Shown here one piece after another: positions 55,194 through 64,000 of a DNA stretch of 64,000 nucleotides. The translations under genes and the position numbers were made by a program. Source of the stretch: Flaccisagitta enflata (taxonomy: Eukaryota > Chaetognatha > Sagittoidea > Aphragmophora); NCBI GenBank assembly GCA_965153355.1, contig OZ231126.1, forward strand, positions 58,776,001 through 58,840,000. Direction: 5' to 3'. Each line of letters starts with the position of its first letter. Within the stretch, counting starts at the first letter, position 1. A model generated the notes under the pieces. It searched no databases, was not told the origin of the DNA, and worked only from the letters and a program-made list of their open reading frames with translations.

Positions 55194-56019
55194 TACACGC
55201 CTGAAGACACGTGGTTGTTCCTAGGGCTTTGACAACCAAAACGCTTATAAAGTTATTACCATACACTAGAGGCGTCCATGGCTTGGTCTTGTCAAAACAC
55301 AACTGTAGTTCAACAATATCTTTTTAAAATGATTTGATATGCAAAGAACTACTGAAACAAAATGCTTTATATCGTCTGACGTTGCCAAGCAACAAAGACG
55401 TAAATACTTGAAATATATACATCTTTACAGTTTTTGCACTTTGTAAAACAGAAAAGTCAAAAGTACCACCTCTGCCAATTGAAAAGCCACATTACGAGAA
55501 AATGACAGTGGTGTTTAAAATTGAATGACTTTTGTTTCCCCCACCCCTGCCTTTGATTGCCTTTTTAAAGTTTATGATTTTCTTTCCCATAAAACAATAA
55601 ATCAGTGGAGATAAGGTTTGAATAGTGTTGAATTGTACAGCCTAAAGGTTTCTTTTTTCCCCTAATTTTCTTTTTTCTTTTATTTTTTCCCTTTGATTTC
55701 CTTCCCCCATCTCCAAACCCTTTGATTCCACTCCCCTGCTGGGGGAAACTCAATTATATACAGGCCTGGAAAGTGAAAAAGAGAGATAGTAAAATGATTG
55801 GTGTAATGGCTGGTCAGTTGGCCCATCTGTAATGTTATTTTTTTGCTGAAAAGAATTTGGCGAAGGAGTTGATAATAAACGTTACTGCCCCTGCCCGATT
55901 TTACAGGTCTGGGGTTGGCTGTTTATCCAGCCTTCTGCATTGAACTACAAACTTGCATTCAGGTGGAAAAAAACGGAAGCACGTCATAAGCTGGTATATC
56001 GTCCCTGATTTTGGCCATG
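55194..56019. other. Unassigned sequence, no gene seen
   Basis: No gene. 55795-55945 has TGCCCCTGCCCGATTTTACA and GGCTGTTTATCCAGCC in the order of a very diverged GTCC-hairpin element. Confidence 0.35.
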
Positions 56020-58325
56020 GTAATTAACAGTACTTTAACGCCGTTAATTAACACTATATAGGTACCAGGAAATTAATTAAGAAGAACATTTCTTTATTTT
56101 TGAGAAAATTACTGAAAATAGGTGCTGAAGGTTGTTGTTAATTATCAGGTACCTATATGCTGTTAATTAACATGCTGTTTTTGATGTTAATTAACACCTC
56201 ATTTTAGGCGTTAATTAACACAAAAAAAATATAGATTATTAACAAATTGTTAAAAATATACCATTTTTTGGTGTTAATTAACGGTTGAAATGTGGTGTTA
56301 ATTAACATGAAAAACAGCGGGTTAATTAACAAAAAAAAATATAGATTATTAACAAATTGATTTTGTACCTATACGCTGTTAATCAACATGCTGTTTTTGA
56401 TGTTAATTAACACCACATTTCAACTGTTAATTAACCCAAAAAAATATAGATTATTAACAAATTGTTAAAAATATTCAATTTTTTTGTGTTAGTTAATGGG
56501 AGAAATGTGGTGTTATTTAACATAAAAAACAGTGTGTTAATTAACACAAAAAAAATATAGATTATTAACAAATTGATTTTGTACTTACACGCTGTTAATT
56601 AACATGCTGTTTTTGATGGTAATCAACACCCAATTTCATGCGGGAATTAACACAAAGAAAATATAGATTATTAACAAAATATTAGAATATACATTTTTTT
56701 GTGTTAATTAACAGTTGAAATGTGGTGTTAATTAACATAAAAACAGTGTGTTAATTAACACAAAAAAAAATGGATTATTAACAAATTGATTTTGCTTAGG
56801 CTATGGCATGATAATTTACAGATTTGTTTTTGCAGTGTAGTGCTTGCCACATTTCATGCGTTAATTAACGCGAGAAAAATATAGATTATTAACAAATTGC
56901 AAATATACCATTTTTGTGTTAATTAACAGTTGAAATGTGGTGATTAACATAAAAAACAGTGTATTACACAGAAAAAATATAGATTATTAACAAATTGGTT
57001 TGTACCTAGCGCTCTTAATTAACGTACTGTTTTGATATTAACTAACACCGCATTCACTGTTAATTAACAAAAAAATTTTATATTGTTAATGTTTTGTTAA
57101 TAATCTATATCTTTTTGTGTTAATTATAGCATGAAAGTAGGTGTTAATTACCGTCAAAAACAGCATGTTAATTAACACCGCTATTTTTATGTTAATTAAC
57201 ACCACATTTCAATTGTTAATTAACACCAAAAAAAGGTATATTTTTTAAAATTTGTTAATAATCTATATTTTTCTGGTGTTTATAAACGCATGAAATGTGG
57301 TGTTAATTAACATCAAAACAACATGTAATTAACTAGTGTAGCTCTGAAATCAATTTGTTAATAATCTATATTTTTACTGTGTTAAAATTAACATGCTGTT
57401 TTTATAGTGATTAACATCACATTTCAACTGTTAATTAACACAAAAAAAGGGTATATTTCTTACAATTTGTTAATAATCTATATTTTTTTGGTGTTAACTC
57501 ATGAAATATGGCGTTAATTAACATAAAAAACAACATGTAAATTAACAGCGTATAGCTACAAAATCAATTTGTTAATAATCTATATTTTTTCTGTGTTAAT
57601 TAACACATTGTTTTTGATGTTGATTAACTCCAAATTTCACCTGTTAATTAACACCAAAAAATTGTATATTCTTAATATTTTGTTAATAATCTATATTTTT
57701 TTTGTGTTAATTAACGCATGAAATTGGGTGTTAATTACCATCAAAAACAGCATGTTAATTAACAGCGTGTAAGTACAAAATCAATTTGTTAATAATCTAT
57801 ATCTTTTCTGTGTTAATTAACACGCTGTTTTTGATGTTAATTAACACCACATTTCTCCCATTAACTAACACAAAAAAATTGAATATTTTTAACAATTTGT
57901 TAATAATATATATTTTTTTTGTGTTAATTAACCCGCTGTTTTTCATGTTAATTAACACCACATTCCAACCGTTAATTAACACCAAAAAATGGTATATTTT
58001 TAACAATTTGTTAATAATCTATATTTTTTTTGTGTTAATTAACGCCTAAAATAGGGTGTTAATTAACATCAAAAACAGCATGTTAATTAACAGCATATAG
58101 GTACCTGATAATTAACAACAACCTTCAGCACCTATTTTCAGTAATTTTCTCAAAAATAAAAAAATGTTTTTCTTAGTTAATTTCCTGGTACCTATATAGT
58201 GTTAATTAACAACTGTTTTTTAGTGTTAATTAACAGCAGAAAAACTACCGTTAATTAATGGTATTTTTTTGCCTTTTATTAACAATTTTGTTAATTAGAG
58301 GCGTTAATGTGCCGTTAATTAACGC
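56020..58325. repeat. Giant AT-rich inverted repeat (about 1.07-kb arms)
   Basis: The left and right halves are inverted copies: TATATAGGTACCAGGAAATT (from 56055) pairs with AATTTCCTGGTACCTATATA (ending 58198), and TGAAAATAGGTGCTGAAGG pairs with CCTTCAGCACCTATTTTCA. The centre is near 57126. Each arm is itself made of tandem units with GTTAATTAAC palindromes, ATAGATTATTAACAAATTG, and ACATGCTGTTTTTGATG blocks. No coding capacity. It could be a foldback transposon with expanded arms or a source of long double-stranded RNA. Confidence 0.9.
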
Positions 58326-59114
58326 AGGGTAAATCGCTCACGATATATCTCGTCATAAGTGCAGGGTGACCAGGCGGTGGATAGGGTATAATAGTATCAA
58401 TAGACGAGCGGATGTACTAATGGAAATATAAACAGAACGACAAAAAATGTCTTGTTCAGTCATGCATGCGCATTATGATTCTTGCTCACTAAAGTCTAAA
58501 GGAAGTTATTGGCTGTATTATTACTAGATAAAAATGTTAGGGAACTTTTCGTCCGCATGGTAGTTAGCCGGGAACTACGAATCAAATATTCATGAATAAC
58601 AGCATGTATTTAAAAATCTGATGAAAAAAAAGAAAGAATGGTGAACTAAATTGTTATCACTTTGTTTTAAAACAACCTGAAGGAGTGAAACCTCAGATGC
58701 AATAGATGGTATAAAAACAGCAATGAAAATCTCAACCCACTTTTGTCTTCTTTTTTCAACTGCTGTACCTCAAGTGTTGATACAATAAATATCTGACATA
58801 ATTTTTGACCAAGAACATATGATTTTGAAATATTGTCAACCCGCGGTTAGCTTCAGCCGTTTTATGCAATCTTTTACAACAAAAATTTGATGTTGGATGT
58901 GCAAATAGTTGAGCGTCATGTTGAAACAATAGGTAGATATGCATATTTTGATGGAATAGGAAAAGTCAAAACTCTAAATATTTGATATTCATATTCTGAA
59001 TATTCAATCGAAGTAAAGTGGAAGAAAGTCGAACCATTTTAAAATCTGACACATTTTATAAAAGAACATTTCCATTTCTCCGTTTTATGAATCCATAGAA
59101 TATCAAACGCTTTT
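58326..59114. other. AT-rich sequence, no gene seen
   Basis: No protein-like frame or assigned repeat. Confidence 0.35.
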
Positions 59115-59320
59115 AAGGCAGGATAGATGGCTGCCCAAGTAGCATGCAGGTAAGCAGTGGCAGTGATAAAATAGACCAATCAAGCTTTTTTTGGCAGGAG
59201 CAATGATGAGATAGACTGCTCTTAAGATTTAAATGCTAAAAAAGCCCTGTGTTACAGACCGAGCAACCAACCAACAGACCGACAGACACACTAACATTGC
59301 AAGCTACATAGTGGCGTGAA
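59115..59320 (-). mobile_element. Diverged GTCC-hairpin element
   Basis: AAGGCAGGATAGATGGCTGC, GTAGCATGCAGGTAAGCAG, GGCAGGAGCAATGATGAG, GACCGAGCAACCAACC and GACCGACAGAC occur in the usual order, but the hairpin head is lost. Confidence 0.5.
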
Positions 59321-59450
59321 TGTAAATGAAACTAGTGGCGTTCGCCATAACGTGTTCCACGAAAACTTAATTTGGCGTGAAAAAGAAAGGCAATAATTCA
59401 TAACACAAATCTAATAATAATAACCAAACCAATCTGTGTTGTAGATAATA

Positions 59451-59650
59451 GCCGCCTGTGGGCGGCCTACCTACCATCCATGGGCGACCTCACTGCCGCC
59501 TATGGTCGGCCTCACTGCCGCCTGTGGGCGGCCTCATTGCCGCCTGTGGGCGGTCCCACTGCTGCCTGTGGGCGGCCCCACTGCCACCTGTGGGTGGTCC
59601 CACTGCCGCCTGTGGGTGGTCCCACTGCCGCCTGCGGGCGGTCCCACTGC
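59451..59650 (+). repeat. GC-rich 22-bp minisatellite
   Basis: About nine units of GCCGCCTGTGGGCGGTCCCA(CT). Each unit contains the small palindrome CCGCCTGTGGGCGG. It is much more GC-rich than its surroundings. Confidence 0.93.
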
Positions 59651-59652
59651 CA

Positions 59653-59710
59653 TGTGTGTGTGTGTGTGTTTGTGTGTGTGTATGTGTATGTGTGTGTGTG
59701 TATGTGTGTG
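59653..59710 (+). repeat. (TG)n microsatellite
   Basis: About 57 bp joining the two minisatellites. Confidence 0.93.
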
Positions 59711-59715
59711 GAGAA

Positions 59716-60726
59716 AGGGGGGTTGTGTGACATACATTGGAAAATAAAGGGTTGTGTGACATACATTGGAACAAACTAGGTGGTGTGATATTCATCAAAG
59801 AATACAGGGCTGTGTGACATACATTGGAGAAAAACTGGGTGGTGTGACATACATCGGAGAATTCTGGGCTGTGTGACATACATTGGAGAAAACTGGGTGG
59901 TGCGACATACATCAAAAATATCTGGGCTTAGTGACATACATCGGAGAAAACTGGGTGGTGTGACATACATCGCCGAATTCTGGGCTGTGTGACATACATC
60001 GGAGAAAACTGGGTGGTGTGACATACATTGGAGAATTCTGGGCTGTGTGACATACATCGGAGAAGACTGGGTTGTGTGACATATATCGGAGAATTCTGGG
60101 CTGTGTGACATACATTGGAGAAAACTGAGTGGTGTGACATACATCGGAGAATTCTGGGCTGTGTGACATATGTCGGAGAAAACTGGGTGGTGTGACATAC
60201 ATCGGAGAATTCTGGGCTGTGTGACTTACATCGAAGAAAACTGGATGGTGTGACATATATTGGAGAATTCTGGGCTGTTTGACATACATCAGAGAAAACT
60301 GGGTGGTGTGATATACATTGGAAATAACTGGGTGGTGTGACATAAATCGGAGAAATCTGGGCTGTGTGACATACATTGGAGAAAACTGGGTGGTGTGACA
60401 TACATCGGAGAATTATGGGCTGTGTGACATACATCGGAGAAAACTGGGTGGTGTGACATACATCGGAGAAATCTGGGCTGTGTGACATACATCGGAGAAT
60501 TCTGGGCTGTGTGACATACATTGGAGAAAACTGGGGTGTGTGACATACATTGGAGAATTCTTGGCTGTGTGACATATGTTGTAAAAAACTGGGGTGTGTG
60601 ACATACATCGGAGAATTCTTGGCTGTGTGACATACATTGGAGAAAACTGGGCTGTGTGACATACATCGGAGAATTATGGCCTGTGTGACATACACTGGAG
60701 AAAACTGGGCTGTGTGACATACAGAA
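59716..60726 (+). repeat. ~35-copy, 29-bp minisatellite
   Basis: Two unit types tend to alternate: TGTGACATACATCGGAGAAT(TCTGGGC) and the same with GAAAACTGGGTG. Because 29 is not a multiple of 3, all three minus-strand frames cycle through the same peptides (with MYVTQP and CHTAQNSP motifs) and stay open for up to 255 codons. A gene is not claimed. Confidence 0.93.
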
Positions 60727-60781
60727 GGACGTACAGACGGAAAATCGTGTACTAATTTGGTGTTCCACTGTCGTGGAACAC
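60727..60781 (-). mobile_element. Hairpin with a GTCC remnant at the end of the 29-bp array
   Basis: AGGACGTACAGACGG is followed by GTGTTCCAC-TGTC-GTGGAACAC (60760-60781), a perfect 9-bp stem. The arrangement copies the head of the GTCC-hairpin elements, so the 29-bp array may be the expanded body of one. Confidence 0.55.
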
Positions 60782-61038
60782 AAACATTTTCCTCTTCGCC
60801 GTTCTCTTTTCTCTTTTCCTCTCCTTTTAAGCATTTAATGGAATCATGAATGATCGAATTGAATTTGAAGTCTCCGAAAGGAAGAATATGTTATTCAAGA
60901 GGGGAATGTCAGAACCGAAGAGCTTTCTTGCAAACACCGAAAAATGTAAAATGCTGGTATGAATAGAACAGCATTAAAGATCGGATACATGACTTTATCT
61001 TTCCCTTTAGGTCGCCAAAAACTCATGAATAAATACTA

Positions 61039-61169
61039 CAGTTGAGCGTTACTCGAGCGCATGTCAAGAGACAAGCTGCATTATTGCCCGTATTAAAATA
61101 ACTACAAAATCTCTTGTGGAGCTGTTCTACGCCTTATGGGCGCAGGTGCGCTCTTGCGGTGCTACACTG
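61039..61169. mobile_element. TA-target MITE E, copy 2
   Basis: Ends CAGTTGAGCGTTACTCGAGC and GCTCTTGCGGTGCTACACTG are diverged inverted repeats, flanked by TA (61037-61038 and 61170-61171). The body matches copy 1 at 28.54 kb (ACTACAAAATCTCTTGTGG). Confidence 0.72.
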
Positions 61170-61242
61170 TACCAAACATGCATGCGTATGACCAACCCGC
61201 CGATATGCCTGATAGTTTGAGCAAAGTCGCCTGTACCCGATT

Positions 61243-61476
61243 AAGGGCGTGTTTCTAGTGCGCGTCAAAAACGCGTTTGTTTCCGTGAAACGCGATAACA
61301 GTGTGAACACATATTCAAGATTTTCAACTGTCCCACAAGGGAGTGAGCAAGCCCGTGAATAGAGTGAGCGAGTGCTGCAGAGCGAGTGAATGGAGTGAGC
61401 GGTGCAAGCGAATGAACATCGCGAGCGACCGAGTGGCCCTTTCAAAACGCGATTGTTTTTTACTAGAAACGCCCCC
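61243..61476. mobile_element. MITE G, copy 2
   Basis: Ends AAGGGCGTGTTTCTAGT and ACTAGAAACGCCCCCT are inverted, with AAAACGCGTTTGT / AAAACGCGATTGT just inside and GAGTGAGC octamers in the middle. The long minus-strand open frame over it is therefore not a gene. Confidence 0.8.
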
Positions 61477-61603
61477 TGAAGCGGCCCTCTGGACATTGGG
61501 GCTGCTAAAACCAGCCATTTTAAATGTGAAATGGTGACAAACGAACATTCAGGTAAACCCATAAATCGTCGTGGTAACGTGACACAAAAACTTGAGATAC
61601 TGA

Positions 61604-61680
61604 ATCTATAATAGTCGCAGAAGCGTTTAATGGTCAGCGGTACACGTGCCCTGTCTAAGTTGAAGGGGAAGCAGGGCATT
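61604..61680 (+). mobile_element. Family A leader fragment
   Basis: ATAGTCGCAGAAGCGTTTAA, GGTCAGCGGTACACGTGCCC and GGAAGCAGGGCATTGC match the leader of foldback copy 6, without the arms. Confidence 0.6.
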
Positions 61681-62551
61681 GCACACTTATTTTTTTTCCC
61701 TGATTTTTGTTATCTATGGTAGAATGGTGACAACGATATGACGATTCCATCATTAGGGTCCTTTTTCATCGCGAAATCACTTTGACACTCAAGAGACACA
61801 TCCTACACTGTCATGCACACTTTTTGGACAAATAATGAAGAACTTCAGACAAGCGTAAGAAGGGGACTAGCTCATTGTCTTTTTTTTCTACCGCATTAAC
61901 CGTAGATAGCTAAAATACGAAACCTGGTGTACCTGACATTAAATTTGTTGCGCTTTCTATTCTTATGATCCCTACAGAGTTTTGCCCAAGCAGTAGGCCA
62001 ATATCAAGCTTTCTGTTCGACGAAAATTTTATTTCGATCGTTTCCATGTAACGCTCAAGCCGGCTCAAAATCATTTTAAAACGAGGTCTTAGGTTTAGCT
62101 CTTTTATTTGTTGTCGTTTGATTCATTTCGGTGGGAAATTATGGGAAGTTGATTTTTTTTCCACTTTTTTGTTCGTCGCCGATTGGGGATTTGAGCTCAG
62201 GTGGCTCTTCTTTGGTGCTTTTTTACCAGGTGATTCTAAGTTGTTATGTTTTCTGGCCGAGAAATTTCCTGTACCCTATTGGACAGTAGCTGGTTATCGT
62301 TCGCTCATGTATGTTGAGAGGTGTTTAACTTGGTGGGTAAATTAGCTTGATAAAAATCAACGATGCGATTTTCTTTCGGCAAGAAAGGAATTTAAAAAAA
62401 AATTAAGAAGGAACAAAAGAAACAAAAAAAGAACGCTTGAATGGAAAAAATATTAAGTAAGAAAGAAAAGAAGAAAAAGAAAGGAATAAAACAAATGGAA
62501 CAAATGGAAGAAAAGAAAAGAAAAGAAAGACTTAAAAAAAAAGAAAGAAAA
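61681..62551. other. Unassigned sequence, no gene seen
   Basis: A 75-codon open frame at 62118-62345 has no recognisable motif. A purine-rich tract begins at about 62390. Confidence 0.35.
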
Positions 62552-62663
62552 CAAACAAGGCCAAGTTGACCAATAACGTGTATCTTGTAGATCGTCAAAC
62601 GTTCGCTTTACCGACCAACAGACCAACGGACACAGCCAGTAAAAGAAGTGCGTTGGCGCACCT
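62552..62663 (-). mobile_element. GTCC-hairpin element, short
   Basis: CAAGGCCAAGTTGACC, ACCGACCAACAGACC and the hairpin GTGCGTTGGCGCAC (62650-62663). A shortened variant within purine-rich DNA. Confidence 0.55.
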
Positions 62664-62689
62664 ATACCTACCTAAAAGGAAAAGAATGA

Positions 62690-62890
62690 AAAGAGTATGA
62701 AGAATAAAAAAAAAAAGAAAAACAAAGAGAAAAAAAAAAAAAGAAAAGAAAAAAAGAAAAGAAGAGAGATGAAGAAGAAGAAAGGAAGAAGAAGAAAGGA
62801 AAGAAGGAAATGGAAGAATAGGAAGAAAAGAAAATGTGAAGAAAAAAAGAAAAAACAAAAAACGAAAGGATAGAACAGATAGAGAATGGG
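62690..62890 (+). repeat. Purine-rich low-complexity tract
   Basis: AAGAAAAAG/GAAGAAGAAG runs of about 200 bp. Confidence 0.9.
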
Positions 62891-62920
62891 TGAGGAAAAA
62901 ACGAAAGAACAAGTGACGCA

Positions 62921-63141
62921 GGGTCGCAATATTGTTGCGGACGGGTGGGCAGGGGCATCTAACCCTCATCCACACTCTAACTTCATTGACCATACACTAA
63001 CATACACAAAGTATCTAAAATGCTCGTTTCTCAACTTTTCAACTCGATCACCAGGGACCAATGGACAGGCCGACAGACCAGCGGACGGGCGGACGGACGA
63101 ACAGACAAAGCCTCTTATAGAATTGCGTGTCCGCAATTAAA
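62921..63141 (-). mobile_element. GTCC-hairpin element, type 1, with inserted sequence
   Basis: Minus strand: AATTGCGGACACGCAATTC head, TATAAGAGGCTTTGTCTG, GTCCGCCCGTCC tract, GATCGAGTTGAAAAGTTGAG, about 60 bp of unrelated sequence, then GCCCCTGCCCACCCGTCCGC. Confidence 0.72.
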
Positions 63142-63330
63142 GAAAAGGCCAAATAGGTCAATTGTGCGCCGTATGGATTGTCGAAGATAGTGCATTACCG
63201 ACCAATCGACTGATAAACCAACCAACAGCGTTGGCGCACATAAAAAGTGAATTGATAAAAAGTGTGTTGATGAGAAATGAATAAAAAGATGGACAATGAA
63301 GGAATGAACCAACAAAAGAATAAATTAACG

Positions 63331-63482
63331 AGGCTAAATGCACGGTAATCCAGTATGGACGGATAGGCAGGAGCAGTAACGCGAAAACAGCTCGCAGTTC
63401 AAAAATATTTTGGACCGACGGAGCGACCGCCCGATTGACCGACCAACCAATCGCGCACCAACTGACGGTTTTGGCGCTTTAC
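63331..63482 (-). mobile_element. Diverged GTCC-hairpin element
   Basis: ACGAGGCTAAATGCACGG, GGATAGGCAGGAGCAGTAA, GGACCGACGGAGCGACC and GACCGACCAACC occur in the usual order; the head is degraded to CGCGCACC..GGTTTTGGCGC. Confidence 0.55.
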
Positions 63483-63504
63483 TCAATAAAGGCGGAGAGC
63501 AATA

Positions 63505-63678
63505 ATGCGTGGTTTCATCGAATTTTCCGAGTTTCTGGTAGCAGCGCGTGTCTTCCGCGTCGCCATTGAAGACACCATTGCCACAACTGGCATAAATGTA
63601 GCTTCCTCCGACGTCTCTGGTGCTGCTAATGGGGTCACTGTAGCTGACTCTGGTGTCATTCTCAATCAGTCTGATTAA
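63505..63678 (+). CDS. Possible short coding exon, 57 residues
   Basis: From the ATG, an open frame to TAA encodes MRGFIEFSEFLVAARVFRVA followed by a Ser/Ala/Val-rich part (..TGINVASSDVSGAANG..). It is locally GC-richer than the flanks and looks more protein-like than neighbouring frames, but no family is recognised and splice sites were not confirmed. It could be a terminal exon or chance. Confidence 0.25.
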   Translation: MRGFIEFSEFLVAARVFRVAIEDTIATTGINVASSDVSGAANGVTVADSGVILNQSD

Positions 63679-64000
63679 GATTCCAGCACTAAAATGGGGC
63701 CGTTTATGGAATGAGGAGAAAAAGAGGACAAATTTTGACTTAACGGGAAAAAGTGATTCCCGTGTGAGGAGTCAACGAAGTGTCAAGTTCAGGCGACAAT
63801 GATTTCTTATTCAATTCAATATGACCATAAACCAAGTAATTGCTGTGAACTGAATAACCGAGTCCGACGCAATTAATAAAACAAGATTTGGGATGATGCT
63901 ACAGAAATCATGACAGCATCTATATTGTACCGAATTCTTGCAACTGCAACTGCAAGGATGGCGTCAATGATTTCAAGAAAAAGACTCTTTGAAAATTTTC
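63679..64000. other. Unassigned sequence, no gene seen
   Basis: AT-rich DNA to the window end; no feature was recognised. Confidence 0.35.

Noticed and set aside
59490-60834. Minus-strand frames of up to 255 codons with MYVTQP repeats, or a CRISPR-like array
   Set aside because: The 29-bp unit is directly tandem without unique spacers, so it is not a CRISPR array, and three frames give the same peptide, as expected from a repeat. No start, splice or conserved domain evidence.
61134-61679. 181-codon minus-strand open frame
   Set aside because: It spans MITE E copy 2, MITE G copy 2 and a family A fragment; the sequence is explained by these non-coding repeats.
62118-62345. 75-codon plus-strand frame
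   Set aside because: No motif, no splice context and AT-rich surroundings; length is within chance expectation.

Overview
The window looks like gene-poor, repeat-saturated nuclear DNA of an invertebrate animal. An animal source is supported by the last exon of an SLC1 glutamate/aspartate transporter (EAAT type), by genes split by GT-AG introns, and by an LTR retrotransposon whose primer-binding site matches the 3' end of animal tRNA-Gly. I cannot name the species. Simple repeats are unusually abundant: (CT)n, (GT)n, (GGT)n, (GTT)n, (GAA)n and above all (GTCC)n.

Host genes seen: (1) the 3' terminal exon of an EAAT-like transporter at 1619-2022 (+), whose other exons lie before the window; (2) a complete three-exon gene at 19357-22057 (+) for a 468-residue, probably type II, single-pass membrane protein with a mucin-like, Cys-containing ectodomain, family unknown; (3) a multipass membrane protein, possibly a seven-helix receptor, at 45497-46563 (-), with two puzzling changes of reading frame; (4) a weak 57-residue reading frame at 63505-63678 (+).

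The rest is mobile and tandem DNA. 8794-15330 is a complete LTR element (two 563-bp LTRs, 4-bp target duplication, PBS, polypurine tract) that encodes a Gag-like protein but no recognisable pol, so it is a non-autonomous gag-only retrotransposon. It sits inside an older inverted-repeat element. Around 25 to 30 copies or fragments of a short element run through the window. They carry a perfect hairpin at one end, a (GTCC)n tract next to it, and a second small hairpin at the other end. This architecture recalls the Helentron-associated, GTCY-bearing elements of flies and molluscs. A second family (eight copies) is foldback-like: inverted ends around CGGCCCC and GTCCTGTAGGAC motifs enclose ~20-bp tandem repeats that in the best copies reverse orientation at the centre. 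Other families are TA-target pogo/mariner-like elements (including a 2.7-kb one holding a ~42-copy minisatellite), hAT-like elements with 7-8 bp duplications, and several ~600-bp inverted-repeat elements. 56020-58325 is a 2.3-kb AT-rich giant inverted repeat built from TTAATTAA-containing units.

Repeats are heavily nested (element within element up to three deep). Most long open frames in the window are translations of microsatellites and are not annotated as genes.
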